A stretch of DNA of 64,000 bases from CAG-390 sp045636385. GTDB lineage: Bacteria > Bacillota > Clostridia > Oscillospirales > CAG-272. The stretch lies in assembly GCA_045636385.1 (NCBI GenBank), contig JAZTXK010000044.1, forward strand, positions 28,823-92,822. Direction: 5' to 3'. Position numbers and translations under genes: made by a program. Positions 32,654 to 40,838 of this stretch are shown one piece after another (positions within the stretch are counted from its first letter, which is position 1; every line of letters starts with the position of its first letter). The notes beneath the pieces are model-generated. The model was not told the DNA's origin and ran no database searches. It saw only the letters and a list, made by a program, of their open reading frames with translations.

Positions 32654-32682
32654 ATTATAGCACAGATGGGGTTGAAAATCAA
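32654..32682 (-). promoter_or_regulatory. sigma-A promoter of the GH127 operon
   Basis: TTGATT (32677-32682) and TATAAT (32654-32659) on the minus strand, 17-base spacer, TGC extended -10. Its -35 box shares one base with the -35 box of the opposite promoter. Confidence 0.85.
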
Positions 32683-32700
32683 TCTTTTTTATGATATAAT
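32672..32700 (+). promoter_or_regulatory. sigma-A promoter of the small membrane gene, divergent
   Basis: TTGAAA (32672-32677) and TATAAT (32695-32700), 17-base spacer, TGA extended -10. It abuts the GH127 promoter back to back. Confidence 0.85.
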
Positions 32701-32729
32701 GGAAACGAAAATATGAAAGGAGCAACATA

Positions 32730-33221
32730 ATGATCGTTTTCTTGATTTGCTGTGTCTGCGAATTGGCGTGGGTATTTGGATATGGATTATTGCTGAATTC
32801 GTTTTTACCTATGGAATTCTTCTTTTTTGTAGCTTTGGGAATTCCTTTTTGCGTATATATGATATTTTGTAAAAAACTTTCATTTAACAATAAGGTGAAC
32901 AAGATGATTTTTGTAGCGATTTGTTCTCTTATCTTGGCTGTGTTGTCGATCTTTCTGTACGATGGACTTAATCGGTTTTCGAGCGAATTGATTACAGAAT
33001 ACGAGGTTGAGGTTGAAGAAACATCTGCCCGAATAGATAAATATGCATATTTTACAGATCCTGCCGGGCGTTATGTGAAAGTTGCGCTTAATGATTATCG
33101 TCCGATTTTAACAGACGAATATATTGCTGAAGGCGACGTAATCAAGGTGCGTGAATACGTTGGGTTATTTGGAGATGCTTTTTATGTTTTTGTGGAAAAA
33201 GTTATATTACCGAAAGATTAG
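32730..33221 (+). CDS. Small membrane protein of unknown function
   Basis: A 163-residue protein with three hydrophobic helices (about residues 2-22, 28-47 and 60-76) and an acidic C-terminal domain of about 85 residues (EYEVEVEETSARIDKYAYF, then VKVALNDYRPILTDEYIAEG). The tail looks like a small beta domain, probably outside the membrane, somewhat like NfeD/OB-type tails (EGDVIKVREYVGLFG). No family is recognised with confidence. AGGAG lies eight bases before the ATG. A+T content is higher than its neighbours, which may mean recent arrival. Confidence 0.7.
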   Translation: MIVFLICCVCELAWVFGYGLLLNSFLPMEFFFFVALGIPFCVYMIFCKKLSFNNKVNKMIFVAICSLILAVLSIFLYDGLNRFSSELITEYEVEVEETSARIDKYAYFTDPAGRYVKVALNDYRPILTDEYIAEGDVIKVREYVGLFGDAFYVFVEKVILPKD

Positions 33222-33297
33222 ATATGTGAAGGGAAAATATTTTTTCCACTAAAGCGAAGTTTAAAGATTAAATAAGCAAGCAAATACGATTGTCATG

Positions 33298-33640
33298 TAT
33301 GCAGTACAGACTTCGATCTCCTCATCCACCACTGCCGTGGTCCCCCTTCCCCGCTGGGGAAGGCTGAGTGGTTTCTGCTATAATTTTGTTTCATACATCG
33401 AATATCAATCAAACTTATAATTTTCATATAAAAAGGAATATTTTATTGAAAAGGTTTGCAAAAACTCTATCTTGAGTGCAAATTGATTTAAATAAAATAT
33501 TCCTAATTGCTTTTTATGGGGTAAGTTAATACGATATTTGCTGAATGTCCGATGAAGTTCGATTTCACTATTAGCCTTCCCCAGCGGGGAAGGGAGACCA
33601 CGGCAGTGGTGGATGAGGAGATCGAAGTCTGTACTGCATA
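33298..33640. mobile_element. MITE-like element with 68-bp terminal inverted repeats
   Basis: The ends 33298-33365 and 33573-33640 are inverted copies with a single mismatch. Each holds the palindrome CCTTCCCCGCTGGGGAAGG and CCACTGCCGTGG-type sequence. The 207-base A+T-rich centre has no ORF but contains the inverted pair AGGAATATTTTATT and AATAAAATATTCCT. No target-site duplication is obvious. It occupies most of the 551-base gap between 33222 and 33772; the rest holds one small hairpin at 33674-33700 and a terminator. Confidence 0.82.
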
Positions 33641-33725
33641 ATACTTAAGCGCACTTATTATTTTAATAAAATTGAAAATTTTCGCTCTGCGAAAATTCAC
33701 AGTGTTTGCTTCCACACTAATAATT

Positions 33726-33769
33726 TGGGCTGAGAACGCTGTAAACAGCGACTCAGCCCATTTTTATTT
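33726..33769. terminator. Hairpin after the first secreted GDPD gene
   Basis: TGGGCTGAG pairs with CTCAGCCCA, with CGCTGT/ACAGCG inside, followed on the plus strand by TTTTTATTTG. It lies 13 bases past the GDPD stop codon. Confidence 0.6.
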
Positions 33770-33772
33770 GAA

Positions 33773-35299
33773 TTATTTAGTATACTCAGTCGCCGAGAAA
33801 TTCTCCGCGATGTATTTGCACATCATATATCCGTAGTTTACGAGCTGGATGTTGATTCCCACGTCGTAGAGCTCACCGTAGAATGCGGTGGATTCGCAGT
33901 TTTCGGGGTAGGCGGGGTTGGTGTTGTGAACGTCGGCGTAGATTCTGATCTTGCCCTTGAAGCCCTCGAATCTCGTCTTGTTCTCCGCGAGGAAGTCCTT
34001 GTAGCTGTACTCGGAGAAGTTGCAGGTCAGACGCATCATATAAGAGAGATCGTAGCTCTTGATAGAGCGAGCGAGAAGGTCAGCCTTCGCCTCGTTCTTC
34101 ATAAAGTTGAGGATGGGTCTGCCGCAGAGAGCGGTGGTTCTTTCGCGGAGCTCACGGGTGAATGCGTATCCGCTGCTGACGAACGCGGAGTGCCATGTGC
34201 AGATAACGGTGGTGTAAGCCTTATACTTTTCAAGCAGAGGCCAGATGTCGCGGTCGAATTCCCAGAAGATAACGCCGTTTGCGTCTTCCTTTACGTCAAG
34301 ACGGATAAAGATGCGGTTCGCACAAACCTTGATCGCCTCGTCGAGAGTGGGAATCTTGTAGGGAGTTACAGCCGCGCCGTCACCGCCCTGACCCATCTTA
34401 AGATTGAGCTGCATAAGCTGCTCGTAGGTCCAATCGGTAAGCTCTGCGGAGTTGGGGAGTCCGTTTTTACCCATCTTATCCGCAACGTCGGTGGTTCTCC
34501 GGAGGTTTGCGTCGTGAAGAAGGACGAAAACGCCGTCCTTGGTCACGCGGGGGTCGATCTCGACCATATCGCCGCCGAGCATTATTGCGCTGATAAGACC
34601 CTCGATCGAGTTTTCGGGGTAGTAGACCATCTCGCCGCGGTGCAGGCAGGACATAAGTCTGCCGTCAACGTCATTGTATGCCGCGTATTTTTCATCGAAA
34701 TCGAGCATCCATTCGGGAGTTTCGTGGTAGAATTCCCAATGGAGCGCGAGCTTCGAGAAATCGTTTATGTATTCCTGACGGTCGGGGAGGGTGTAGGAGA
34801 TCGCTACGTCGGAATACTCATACTTATACTTGTCGGGAGTGAAGAGCTTTGCAAGTCTTGCGCAAGCTGTGTCGGTAGCGTAAGTGCTTCCGCCTGCGAT
34901 GGTGAGCGAGGTGCCGTTCAGAACGATCTTGAAATCGTCCATTCCGAGACCGTCGGCAGATGCGCCGCGGGCGAAGACTGCGATCTCGTAGTCGGTTGCC
35001 GCTTCGGATTCGCTCTTGACGGCGATAGTAGAGCCGCAGATAGCGCCAAGTCTTGCCGCAAGCTCTTTGGCGGTTGCCTCGTAGCCCTCGCCGTAAACGA
35101 CGGTGTACTCGGAAAGGGGTGTTTCACCGATTCTGACGGTTGTATCGGGCTCGGTTTCGGGTTCTGTTGCGGCATCGGTTGCGGGAGCGGTGGTGAGCGC
35201 CTCTTGTGCTGTGGTTTCTGCGGGTTCAACGGTGTTGCAGGATGCAAGTGCGCCCGTAAGCATAATGAGCGCGAGGATGAGAGATGCGATTCTTTTCAT
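33773..35299 (-). CDS. GDPD lipoprotein with one shared N-terminal module
   Basis: A 508-residue lipoprotein. Signal MKRIASLILALIMLTGALASC ends in the LASC lipobox, followed by a Thr/Glu/Ala/Pro linker. Residues about 58-160 carry the shared module (EYTVVYGEGYEATAKELAA, YEIAVFARG, LTIAGGSTYATDTACA). The GDPD barrel follows: SCLHRGEMVYYPENSIEG, MVEIDPRVTKDG and VFVLLHDANLRRTTD give both catalytic histidines and the E-x-D metal pair. It should release glycerol-3-phosphate or a related phosphoester at the cell surface. The ATG at 35299 has AAGGAAT nine bases upstream, better placed than the ATG six bases earlier. It follows its paralog by 11 bases. Confidence 0.88.
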   Translation of the reverse strand: MKRIASLILALIMLTGALASCNTVEPAETTAQEALTTAPATDAATEPETEPDTTVRIGETPLSEYTVVYGEGYEATAKELAARLGAICGSTIAVKSESEAATDYEIAVFARGASADGLGMDDFKIVLNGTSLTIAGGSTYATDTACARLAKLFTPDKYKYEYSDVAISYTLPDRQEYINDFSKLALHWEFYHETPEWMLDFDEKYAAYNDVDGRLMSCLHRGEMVYYPENSIEGLISAIMLGGDMVEIDPRVTKDGVFVLLHDANLRRTTDVADKMGKNGLPNSAELTDWTYEQLMQLNLKMGQGGDGAAVTPYKIPTLDEAIKVCANRIFIRLDVKEDANGVIFWEFDRDIWPLLEKYKAYTTVICTWHSAFVSSGYAFTRELRERTTALCGRPILNFMKNEAKADLLARSIKSYDLSYMMRLTCNFSEYSYKDFLAENKTRFEGFKGKIRIYADVHNTNPAYPENCESTAFYGELYDVGINIQLVNYGYMMCKYIAENFSATEYTK

Positions 35300-35310
35300 T
35301 GCCATATTCC

Positions 35311-37215
35311 TTATTTAGTGTATTCTGTTGCCTCAAAATTTGCGGCTATGTACTGGCAGAGCGAAAGTGCCTTGTTTACGAGCTGATAATTGATGCCTGC
35401 TTCGTAGAGCTCGGCGTAGAACGCGTGGGATTCGTTGTTGCCGTTATGAACGTCGGTGTAGGTGCGGAGCTTGCCCTTGTAGGAGTCGAGCTTCGTTTTG
35501 TTGTTTTTAAGATATTCCTTGTAATCAACGTCGCCGAAGTTGACGAAAAGGCGGATTCCGGGGTTGAAATCGTGACCCTTGATGACCTTGTTGTTTGCGG
35601 AGAGGGTATTGGCGTCACCCATGAAGACGATGCCGGGCTTGCCCGAAAGCTCCTGCGACTTCGCGCGATAGGTGTCGGTCAGGCTGTAGCTGTTTGCCTT
35701 AAACCAGCTGTGCCAAGTGTAGATGACGTTGGAATAGCTCTCATACTTCTGCATAAGAGGCCAGATGTCCTTTTCAAAATCCCAGTAGGGAGTATCATCG
35801 GTCGGGCCCTTTACGTCGAGACGGATGAAGATGCGGTTCGCGCAGACCTTGAAAGCCTCGTCGAGGGTGGGGATCTTGTAGGGCGTCAGCTTTGCGCTCG
35901 CGCCGCCGGTGCCTGTCTTGAGGTTGAGCTGCATAAGCTGCTCGTAGGTCCATTCGGATACGTTAGCCGACTTGGGAAGACCGTTCTTGCCCGCCATTTC
36001 CTCAAAGTTGGTGGTGCGGGTGAGGGTAGCATCGTGAAGGAGAACGAAAACGCCGTCCTTGGTGAGACGCGGGTCGATCTCGACCATATCGCAGCCCATC
36101 ATGATCGCGCTGATGATGCCCTCGATCGAGTTTTCGGGGTAGTAGACCATATCGCCGCGGTGGGCGCAGGACATAAGTCTGCCCGCGGGATCCATACTTG
36201 CGGCGTATTTTTCATCGTAATCAAGCATCCACTCGGGAGTCTGGAATGCAAGCTCCCAATGGAGGGGGAGGGATTCGATATCGTTTACGTAATCGCGCGA
36301 TGCGGGGAGCTCGTAGTGAAGGGTGAGATCGGAGATCGCGTATTCGGTCTTATCGCCGTCCGCGATCATCTTGCAAAGACGCGCGCAAGCCATTTCGACC
36401 GCGGTTTTGTTACCTGCGCTGATGTAGAGGTGCGCGCCCGCACCGCCGTCGGTGATATAGAAATCGTCGATGCGCTCGGTGGAGATCTTCGAGATGAAGC
36501 GGGAAGCAGCACCGATCGCGATTTCGTGTGCGGCGGGCTCATCCTTTTCGGTCTGTGTGCGAATGACTGCACCGGTCAGAACGCCGAGTCTGTTGGCGAC
36601 CTCTGCCGCAGCGTCCTTGTAGCTTGAGCCGTAAACGATGACGTAATCGGTCAGCGGAACGCCACCGACGGTAACGCCGGGCTTTTCGTATTCTGCCGCC
36701 TCAACCACGCGGAGCGTGGAGTTTACGGTAAGCTCGCCCTCGGTGAGGTATTTTTCGATAAAGAGATCAACGGCGCGGACGACAGCCTCGTCGCTGTGTC
36801 CCGTGATCATAAGGCGGTTGCCGATGAAGGCGATGACGGCATCGTTGTATCCAACGCCCTCGAGAGCCTGCGCGGATTCCTCGCGGTTTACCGTGCCTAC
36901 GGCGATCTCGTAAGGATGCGCCTCCTTGTTCGGCATAATGAAGTCGTCGCTGACATCGATCTTTACGCCGTATTTGTCGCTGAAAACGTTTCGCAGACGG
37001 ACGAAGGCATCGGTTACGGTGCTCGAAGCCTTCTCGGAGCGGATGAGCTTATATTCGGTCGTGCCACCTGAGGTGATGGCAACGGGAGGCGCGTCGGGAG
37101 TGGTGGTTTCGACTACCTCCGGGGTAGTGGTAACGTCGCTTTCACCGCCGTCGCAGGATGAGAGGATCATCAGCACGGCAAGCAGAAGCGAGAGAAGAAT
37201 GATTGATTTTTTCAT
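35311..37215 (-). CDS. GDPD lipoprotein with two shared N-terminal modules
   Basis: A 634-residue lipoprotein, paralog of the next gene. Signal MKKSIILLSLLLAVLMILSSC has the LSSC lipobox. Two module copies follow: the first with EYKLIRSEKASSTVTDAF, YEIAVGTVNREESAQALEG and IGNRLMITGHSDE; the second with DYVIVYGSSYKDAAAEVA and HEIAIGAASRFIS. The GDPD barrel has SCAHRGDMVYYPENSIEG, MVEIDPRLTKDG and VFVLLHDATLTRTT. The tail YTDVHNGNNESHAFYAEL matches its paralog. GAGG lies ten bases before the ATG. First gene of the two-gene operon. Confidence 0.88.
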   Translation of the reverse strand: MKKSIILLSLLLAVLMILSSCDGGESDVTTTPEVVETTTPDAPPVAITSGGTTEYKLIRSEKASSTVTDAFVRLRNVFSDKYGVKIDVSDDFIMPNKEAHPYEIAVGTVNREESAQALEGVGYNDAVIAFIGNRLMITGHSDEAVVRAVDLFIEKYLTEGELTVNSTLRVVEAAEYEKPGVTVGGVPLTDYVIVYGSSYKDAAAEVANRLGVLTGAVIRTQTEKDEPAAHEIAIGAASRFISKISTERIDDFYITDGGAGAHLYISAGNKTAVEMACARLCKMIADGDKTEYAISDLTLHYELPASRDYVNDIESLPLHWELAFQTPEWMLDYDEKYAASMDPAGRLMSCAHRGDMVYYPENSIEGIISAIMMGCDMVEIDPRLTKDGVFVLLHDATLTRTTNFEEMAGKNGLPKSANVSEWTYEQLMQLNLKTGTGGASAKLTPYKIPTLDEAFKVCANRIFIRLDVKGPTDDTPYWDFEKDIWPLMQKYESYSNVIYTWHSWFKANSYSLTDTYRAKSQELSGKPGIVFMGDANTLSANNKVIKGHDFNPGIRLFVNFGDVDYKEYLKNNKTKLDSYKGKLRTYTDVHNGNNESHAFYAELYEAGINYQLVNKALSLCQYIAANFEATEYTK

Positions 37216-37247
37216 AAATATTTCCTCGCGAAAAGATAATTTCTTAT

Positions 37248-37276
37248 ATAGTAGCATAAAAGACGAAAAAAATCAA
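37248..37276 (-). promoter_or_regulatory. sigma-A promoter of the GDPD lipoprotein pair
   Basis: TTGATT (37271-37276) and TACTAT (37248-37253) on the minus strand, 17-base spacer, TGC extended -10. Confidence 0.75.
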
Positions 37277-37302
37277 TCTTTGTTTGTAAATTTTAATAAA
37301 AA

Positions 37303-37335
37303 ACTGCCCCTCGGCGCGGTACGCCGAGGGGCAGT
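37303..37335 (-). terminator. Terminator of the sigma/anti-sigma operon
   Basis: A 14-bp perfect stem, ACTGCCCCTCGGCG with CGCCGAGGGGCAGT, loop of five bases; on the minus strand it is followed by TTTTTTATT. It lies seven bases past the anti-sigma-like stop. Confidence 0.88.
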
Positions 37336-37342
37336 GGAGCGA

Positions 37343-38896
37343 TCAAGACTTGGTTTGATCCCATATAATAGAGCCTATGAACTCCTCGTCAACGATTCCG
37401 AGCGAGTACGCTTCTTCCAAGCGGTAAAAAGCTCCGTCTTTATAGATATACATCACCTGACTGTCGGAAAAAGTGAAGGTATATCCCGCAACACTTTCGG
37501 TACGAACCATCTGTGCATACATAAACGGACCGCCGACCATAACGGCATACGTTGAATAGCGTGCGGCATAGCACCGAACACTCCATGAAGCTTCCAAAGG
37601 ATTTTTTACCTCTTTTAGCTGTATATAATCCCAAACTACCCTGCGTATTTCATCTTCGGGGAGAACAATGGGAGATGGCTTATAAGTAGGAGTGTGAATA
37701 ATCAGCTTGTCGCGCAGAGAATCGTCGGCTTTTATTTTCAGATCATCCAGATAATCATTGTACGCAAGATGCCTTTGATATACAAGCGCAACGTCATCGG
37801 CTGTGAGCATTCCGCGCTCGTAAGCCTCCGCGAAATCGGTAAATTCGCCGTCCGCATATACAACGAAATCCTTTATAAGCGTTGTGAAAAGCAATTTCTG
37901 TCCCGCCATGTTCAGCGTTGTCAAAAATTCTCTTTCGTCCGTGACAAAAAGAACGTATTTGTTTCCGAATTTGCCGTAGTAACGGTATTCGTCAAGATAT
38001 TTTTCTCGGAAAAATCTGTGAGGATCACATCCTATACTTGCGCGCACTTGTTTTTCCGCTTCTTTTTCGGGATTTATCGCAGTGTTCTTTACCGCCGCTT
38101 TTTTGAATTCCTCGAGAAGTCCGGGATATAACAAGTCAAATTTCCAAGTGTCATACGCCTTATTTATATTCCGCATTTCAGCCTCCGAAAGGAGCTCGAT
38201 ACCTTCGGTGAATTCGGGACAAATATGAGGATCGTAAGCGAACGGTACATAATAGTCAACATACAGCCCATAGAAATAATCTATCTCATCGGAGGTGAGA
38301 AGATCCGCTTCTTCAATTTCCGATTGTTTATAAAGCACACCATTATTGAAAAAGAGCATCGTTCCCGTATAGAAATCAAACGAATATCCGCCAAGCTCAA
38401 AGCAGCAAAGTCCGTCTATGCTGACAGAGTTCCACAAAACGATCGTATCGCCGTATTTTCCAAAGTAATAGTTGCGGTATTTTTCTTTTCGCATCGCGCT
38501 TTCAACCGAATCGAATAATTTATAAGTTGCGGGCAGATCAATTTCTTTTCGGTATGCCTCGTTGATCTGCGCGAGGTCTTTCTCGGTCAGAACGTAACTG
38601 TCATACGGCTCGGTCTCGGCTTCGGTGATTTCCACTGTCGTTCCCGACGAAGCATAGGAATTGATCACCTCTGCGATATAGCCGAAGACAGGAAAAGCCA
38701 TTGAAAGCAGAAGCACGCAGGCAACGAGGGCGGCGTACTGTTTCCAGTACTTGAAGGGGGAGGGCTTAGTATAAGTTGCGCTCTGCGGCTCGGCAACCGA
38801 CCGCAGTTTAAGGCTCTCGCCGACCTCGGCGATGTATTTCGGGTCGATATAGTCAAAGGCTTCGATCAGCCTTAAATCCTTGAAATTGCCGTTCAT
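37343..38896 (-). CDS. Membrane anti-sigma-factor-like protein with triplicated ectodomain
   Basis: A 517-residue single-pass membrane protein. The cytoplasmic N-terminus (NFKDLRLIEAFDYIDPKYIAE) resembles that of Clostridial ECF anti-sigma partners. One helix lies near 50-75 (YAALVACVLLLSMAFPVFGYIA). The extracellular part holds three diverged repeats, each a beta segment followed by a short helix pair: GVLYKQSEIEEADLLTSDEI, GEFTDFAEAYERGMLTADDV and GAFYRLEEAYSLGIVDEEFI. The start overlaps the sigma gene stop (ATGA), and GGAGGGG is nine bases upstream. The role as anti-sigma is inferred from gene order and topology. Confidence 0.72.
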   Translation of the reverse strand: MNGNFKDLRLIEAFDYIDPKYIAEVGESLKLRSVAEPQSATYTKPSPFKYWKQYAALVACVLLLSMAFPVFGYIAEVINSYASSGTTVEITEAETEPYDSYVLTEKDLAQINEAYRKEIDLPATYKLFDSVESAMRKEKYRNYYFGKYGDTIVLWNSVSIDGLCCFELGGYSFDFYTGTMLFFNNGVLYKQSEIEEADLLTSDEIDYFYGLYVDYYVPFAYDPHICPEFTEGIELLSEAEMRNINKAYDTWKFDLLYPGLLEEFKKAAVKNTAINPEKEAEKQVRASIGCDPHRFFREKYLDEYRYYGKFGNKYVLFVTDEREFLTTLNMAGQKLLFTTLIKDFVVYADGEFTDFAEAYERGMLTADDVALVYQRHLAYNDYLDDLKIKADDSLRDKLIIHTPTYKPSPIVLPEDEIRRVVWDYIQLKEVKNPLEASWSVRCYAARYSTYAVMVGGPFMYAQMVRTESVAGYTFTFSDSQVMYIYKDGAFYRLEEAYSLGIVDEEFIGSIIWDQTKS

Positions 38897-39450
38897 ACTA
38901 TGATCCCCTCCTTTTCGAGTTCTTTTGCCAGCCGCGCGCGCAGGCGGGCTAGCATTGATTTGATCTTGCTCTGCGAAAATCCAGTTTCCTCCATTATGCT
39001 TTTGTCGCTCGCGCGGTACCAATAGCGCAGGACGAAGACCTTTCGCTCGCTTTTGCTCAGCTTTTCAATAAAATCGTTGATCACCTTGCCCGCAAGACGC
39101 GATTCGTAATATTCGGATAGCGTCTGACCGTCGGAGAGCAGTGAGAGTATCTCGTCGCTGACGGTCTGCACGTTGCCTCCGCGCTTCCACGCGTTGTTTG
39201 CCCGCGACTTGCTGATCGCGATATTTTTCGTCCGCGCCGATATGTATGCCGAAAGCGGCTCGGGCTCGTCGGGCGGTATCGAATTCCAGAGTGCGAGCCA
39301 CGTATCGTTGACGCACTCCTCCGCATCCTCGCGCGAGGATAGGAAATTTTGCGCTATATAGCGGCAGAGCTTGCCGTATTTCTTTTCCGTTTCCTTTATA
39401 GCTTCTTCGTCGCGCGCGAAGAAAAGCTCAATTATCTTTCTGTCGTTCAT
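38893..39450 (-). CDS. ECF-type sigma factor (sigma-70 family)
   Basis: A 185-residue group 4 sigma factor. Region 2 includes EKKYGKLCRYIAQNFLSSREDAEECVNDTWLALWNSIPP, of which the shorter DAEECVNDTWLALW is the diagnostic core. Region 4 is SKSERKVFVLRYWYRASDKSI and EETGFSQSKIKSMLARLRAR, a helix-turn-helix for the -35 element. The ATG at 39450 has GGAGG eight bases upstream; a TTG six bases earlier is less well placed. A TGAAAA (39518-39523) and CGAC (39498-39501) pair with 16-base spacing on the minus strand may be an ECF autoregulated promoter; this is weak. The partner gene overlaps its stop. Confidence 0.88.
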   Translation of the reverse strand: MNDRKIIELFFARDEEAIKETEKKYGKLCRYIAQNFLSSREDAEECVNDTWLALWNSIPPDEPEPLSAYISARTKNIAISKSRANNAWKRGGNVQTVSDEILSLLSDGQTLSEYYESRLAGKVINDFIEKLSKSERKVFVLRYWYRASDKSIMEETGFSQSKIKSMLARLRARLAKELEKEGIIV

Positions 39451-39668
39451 AGGCAAGACCTCCTTTCACCCTATATATCGCAAAATGCACCCGATCGGTC
39501 GCGTCGGAACGTAAAATTTTTCAATATTTTGTGCGGTACAAACTCCGCATTTTATCAAGTGAATTTACTTTTCATTATAATAATACCATTTCAAAGCCCT
39601 TTTGTCAACCAAAAAGCGATCTGTATTGCCATTTTGCTAAAAAATATTGCACTCAACTCAAAAAGATA

Positions 39669-39697
39669 TTGCATTTCGCACAAATTTGTGGTATAAT
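39669..39697 (+). promoter_or_regulatory. sigma-A promoter of the MoxR-DUF58-transglutaminase operon
   Basis: TTGCAT (39669-39674) and TATAAT (39692-39697), 17-base spacer, TGG extended -10. The leader of about 105 bases contains an imperfect hairpin (GTCATTT with AAATGAC, 39723-39755); no riboswitch was recognised. Confidence 0.8.
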
Positions 39698-39809
39698 AGA
39701 CTCGAAAAGGTATATTTTGAGGTCATTTGCCGCAAAAAATGCGTGGAAATGACTCTTTTCGCCGTATCTTGAAACTATTTTATTCCAATACAGAGAAAGG
39801 AACACAAAA

Positions 39810-40817
39810 ATGAACTCTGAAAAAGTAACCGAGATGAACACTGAAGTCTCCGCTCCCTCCTTCGACGTTAAGGAAAATCACGCAAAGGTGCAGGCTATTA
39901 TGACCGAGATCGAAAAGGTCATAGTCGGCAAGCGCTCCGAGATCGTGCTTCTTCTTACCGCGATGCTCTCGGGCTCCCACATCCTTATCGAGGACGTTCC
40001 CGGAACGGGTAAGACCACCCTCGCCGCTACCCTTGCGAAGGTAACGGGTCTTGACTTCAAGCGCGCACAGTTCACCCCCGACATTATGGCATCCGACATC
40101 ACCGGCTTCAATATCTATAACCGCCGTACCGAGGAATTCGAGTTCCGTCAGGGTCTCGTTATGTGTAACCTTCTCCTTGCCGACGAAATCAACCGAGCCT
40201 CCCCGAAGACTCAGTCCGCGCTTCTTGAGGCGATGGAAGAATCCAAGGTCACCGTTGACGGCACGACCTACGCCGTTCCCGATCCCTTCACCGTAATCGC
40301 TACCCAGAACCCCACGGGTTACGTCGGAACCTATCCGCTTCCCGAGGCACAGCTCGACCGTTTCGCGCTCAAGATCCGTATGGGTTATCCCTCTCCCGAG
40401 GAAGAGCTCAACATCCTTCTCGCGCGCCGCGGCAAGAACCCGCTCGATCAGGTCAACGCCGTCATCACCCGTGACGAGCTCCGCGAGCTCCGCGCAGGCG
40501 TTTCCACCATTACCATTGATGAGGAAATTTACCGCTACATAGTAATGCTTATCGGCGCTACCCGCCGCCACTCCGCTCTCGCACTCGGCGCATCTCCCCG
40601 TGCATCCGTTGCTCTTATGCGTCTTGCACAGGCTTACGCGTTCGTCCGCGGCAGAGATTACGTTCTCCCCGACGATATCGCGGCAGTTTTCCGTCCCGCT
40701 ATCGGACACAGACTTATGCTCCGTCAGGACGCGAAGCTCAAGGGAACCTCGCCCGACGAGATCCTCGGCGAGATCCTCCGTACCACCCCCGTTCCCTACA
40801 AGGGAAAGAGAAAATAA
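39810..40817 (+). CDS. MoxR-family AAA+ ATPase
   Basis: A 335-residue AAA+ ATPase. Walker A is EDVPGTGKTTLA (K68), Walker B is LLLADEINRASPKTQ, followed by sensor 1 (VIATQNPTG) and the arginine-finger region PLPEAQLDRFALK. MoxR ATPases act as chaperones that help assemble or activate metal- or vWA-containing partners, here most likely the DUF58 protein encoded next. Cytoplasmic. AAAGGAA lies eight bases before the ATG. First gene of the conserved MoxR-DUF58-transglutaminase operon. Confidence 0.93.
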   Translation: MNSEKVTEMNTEVSAPSFDVKENHAKVQAIMTEIEKVIVGKRSEIVLLLTAMLSGSHILIEDVPGTGKTTLAATLAKVTGLDFKRAQFTPDIMASDITGFNIYNRRTEEFEFRQGLVMCNLLLADEINRASPKTQSALLEAMEESKVTVDGTTYAVPDPFTVIATQNPTGYVGTYPLPEAQLDRFALKIRMGYPSPEEELNILLARRGKNPLDQVNAVITRDELRELRAGVSTITIDEEIYRYIVMLIGATRRHSALALGASPRASVALMRLAQAYAFVRGRDYVLPDDIAAVFRPAIGHRLMLRQDAKLKGTSPDEILGEILRTTPVPYKGKRK

Positions 40818-40838
40818 TCACCCCCACCTTTGCCCCAA

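Noticed and set aside
39698..39809. A riboswitch in the leader of the moxR operon
   Set aside because: Only one imperfect hairpin is present; none of the conserved cores of known riboswitch classes could be recognised and there is no terminator alternative.
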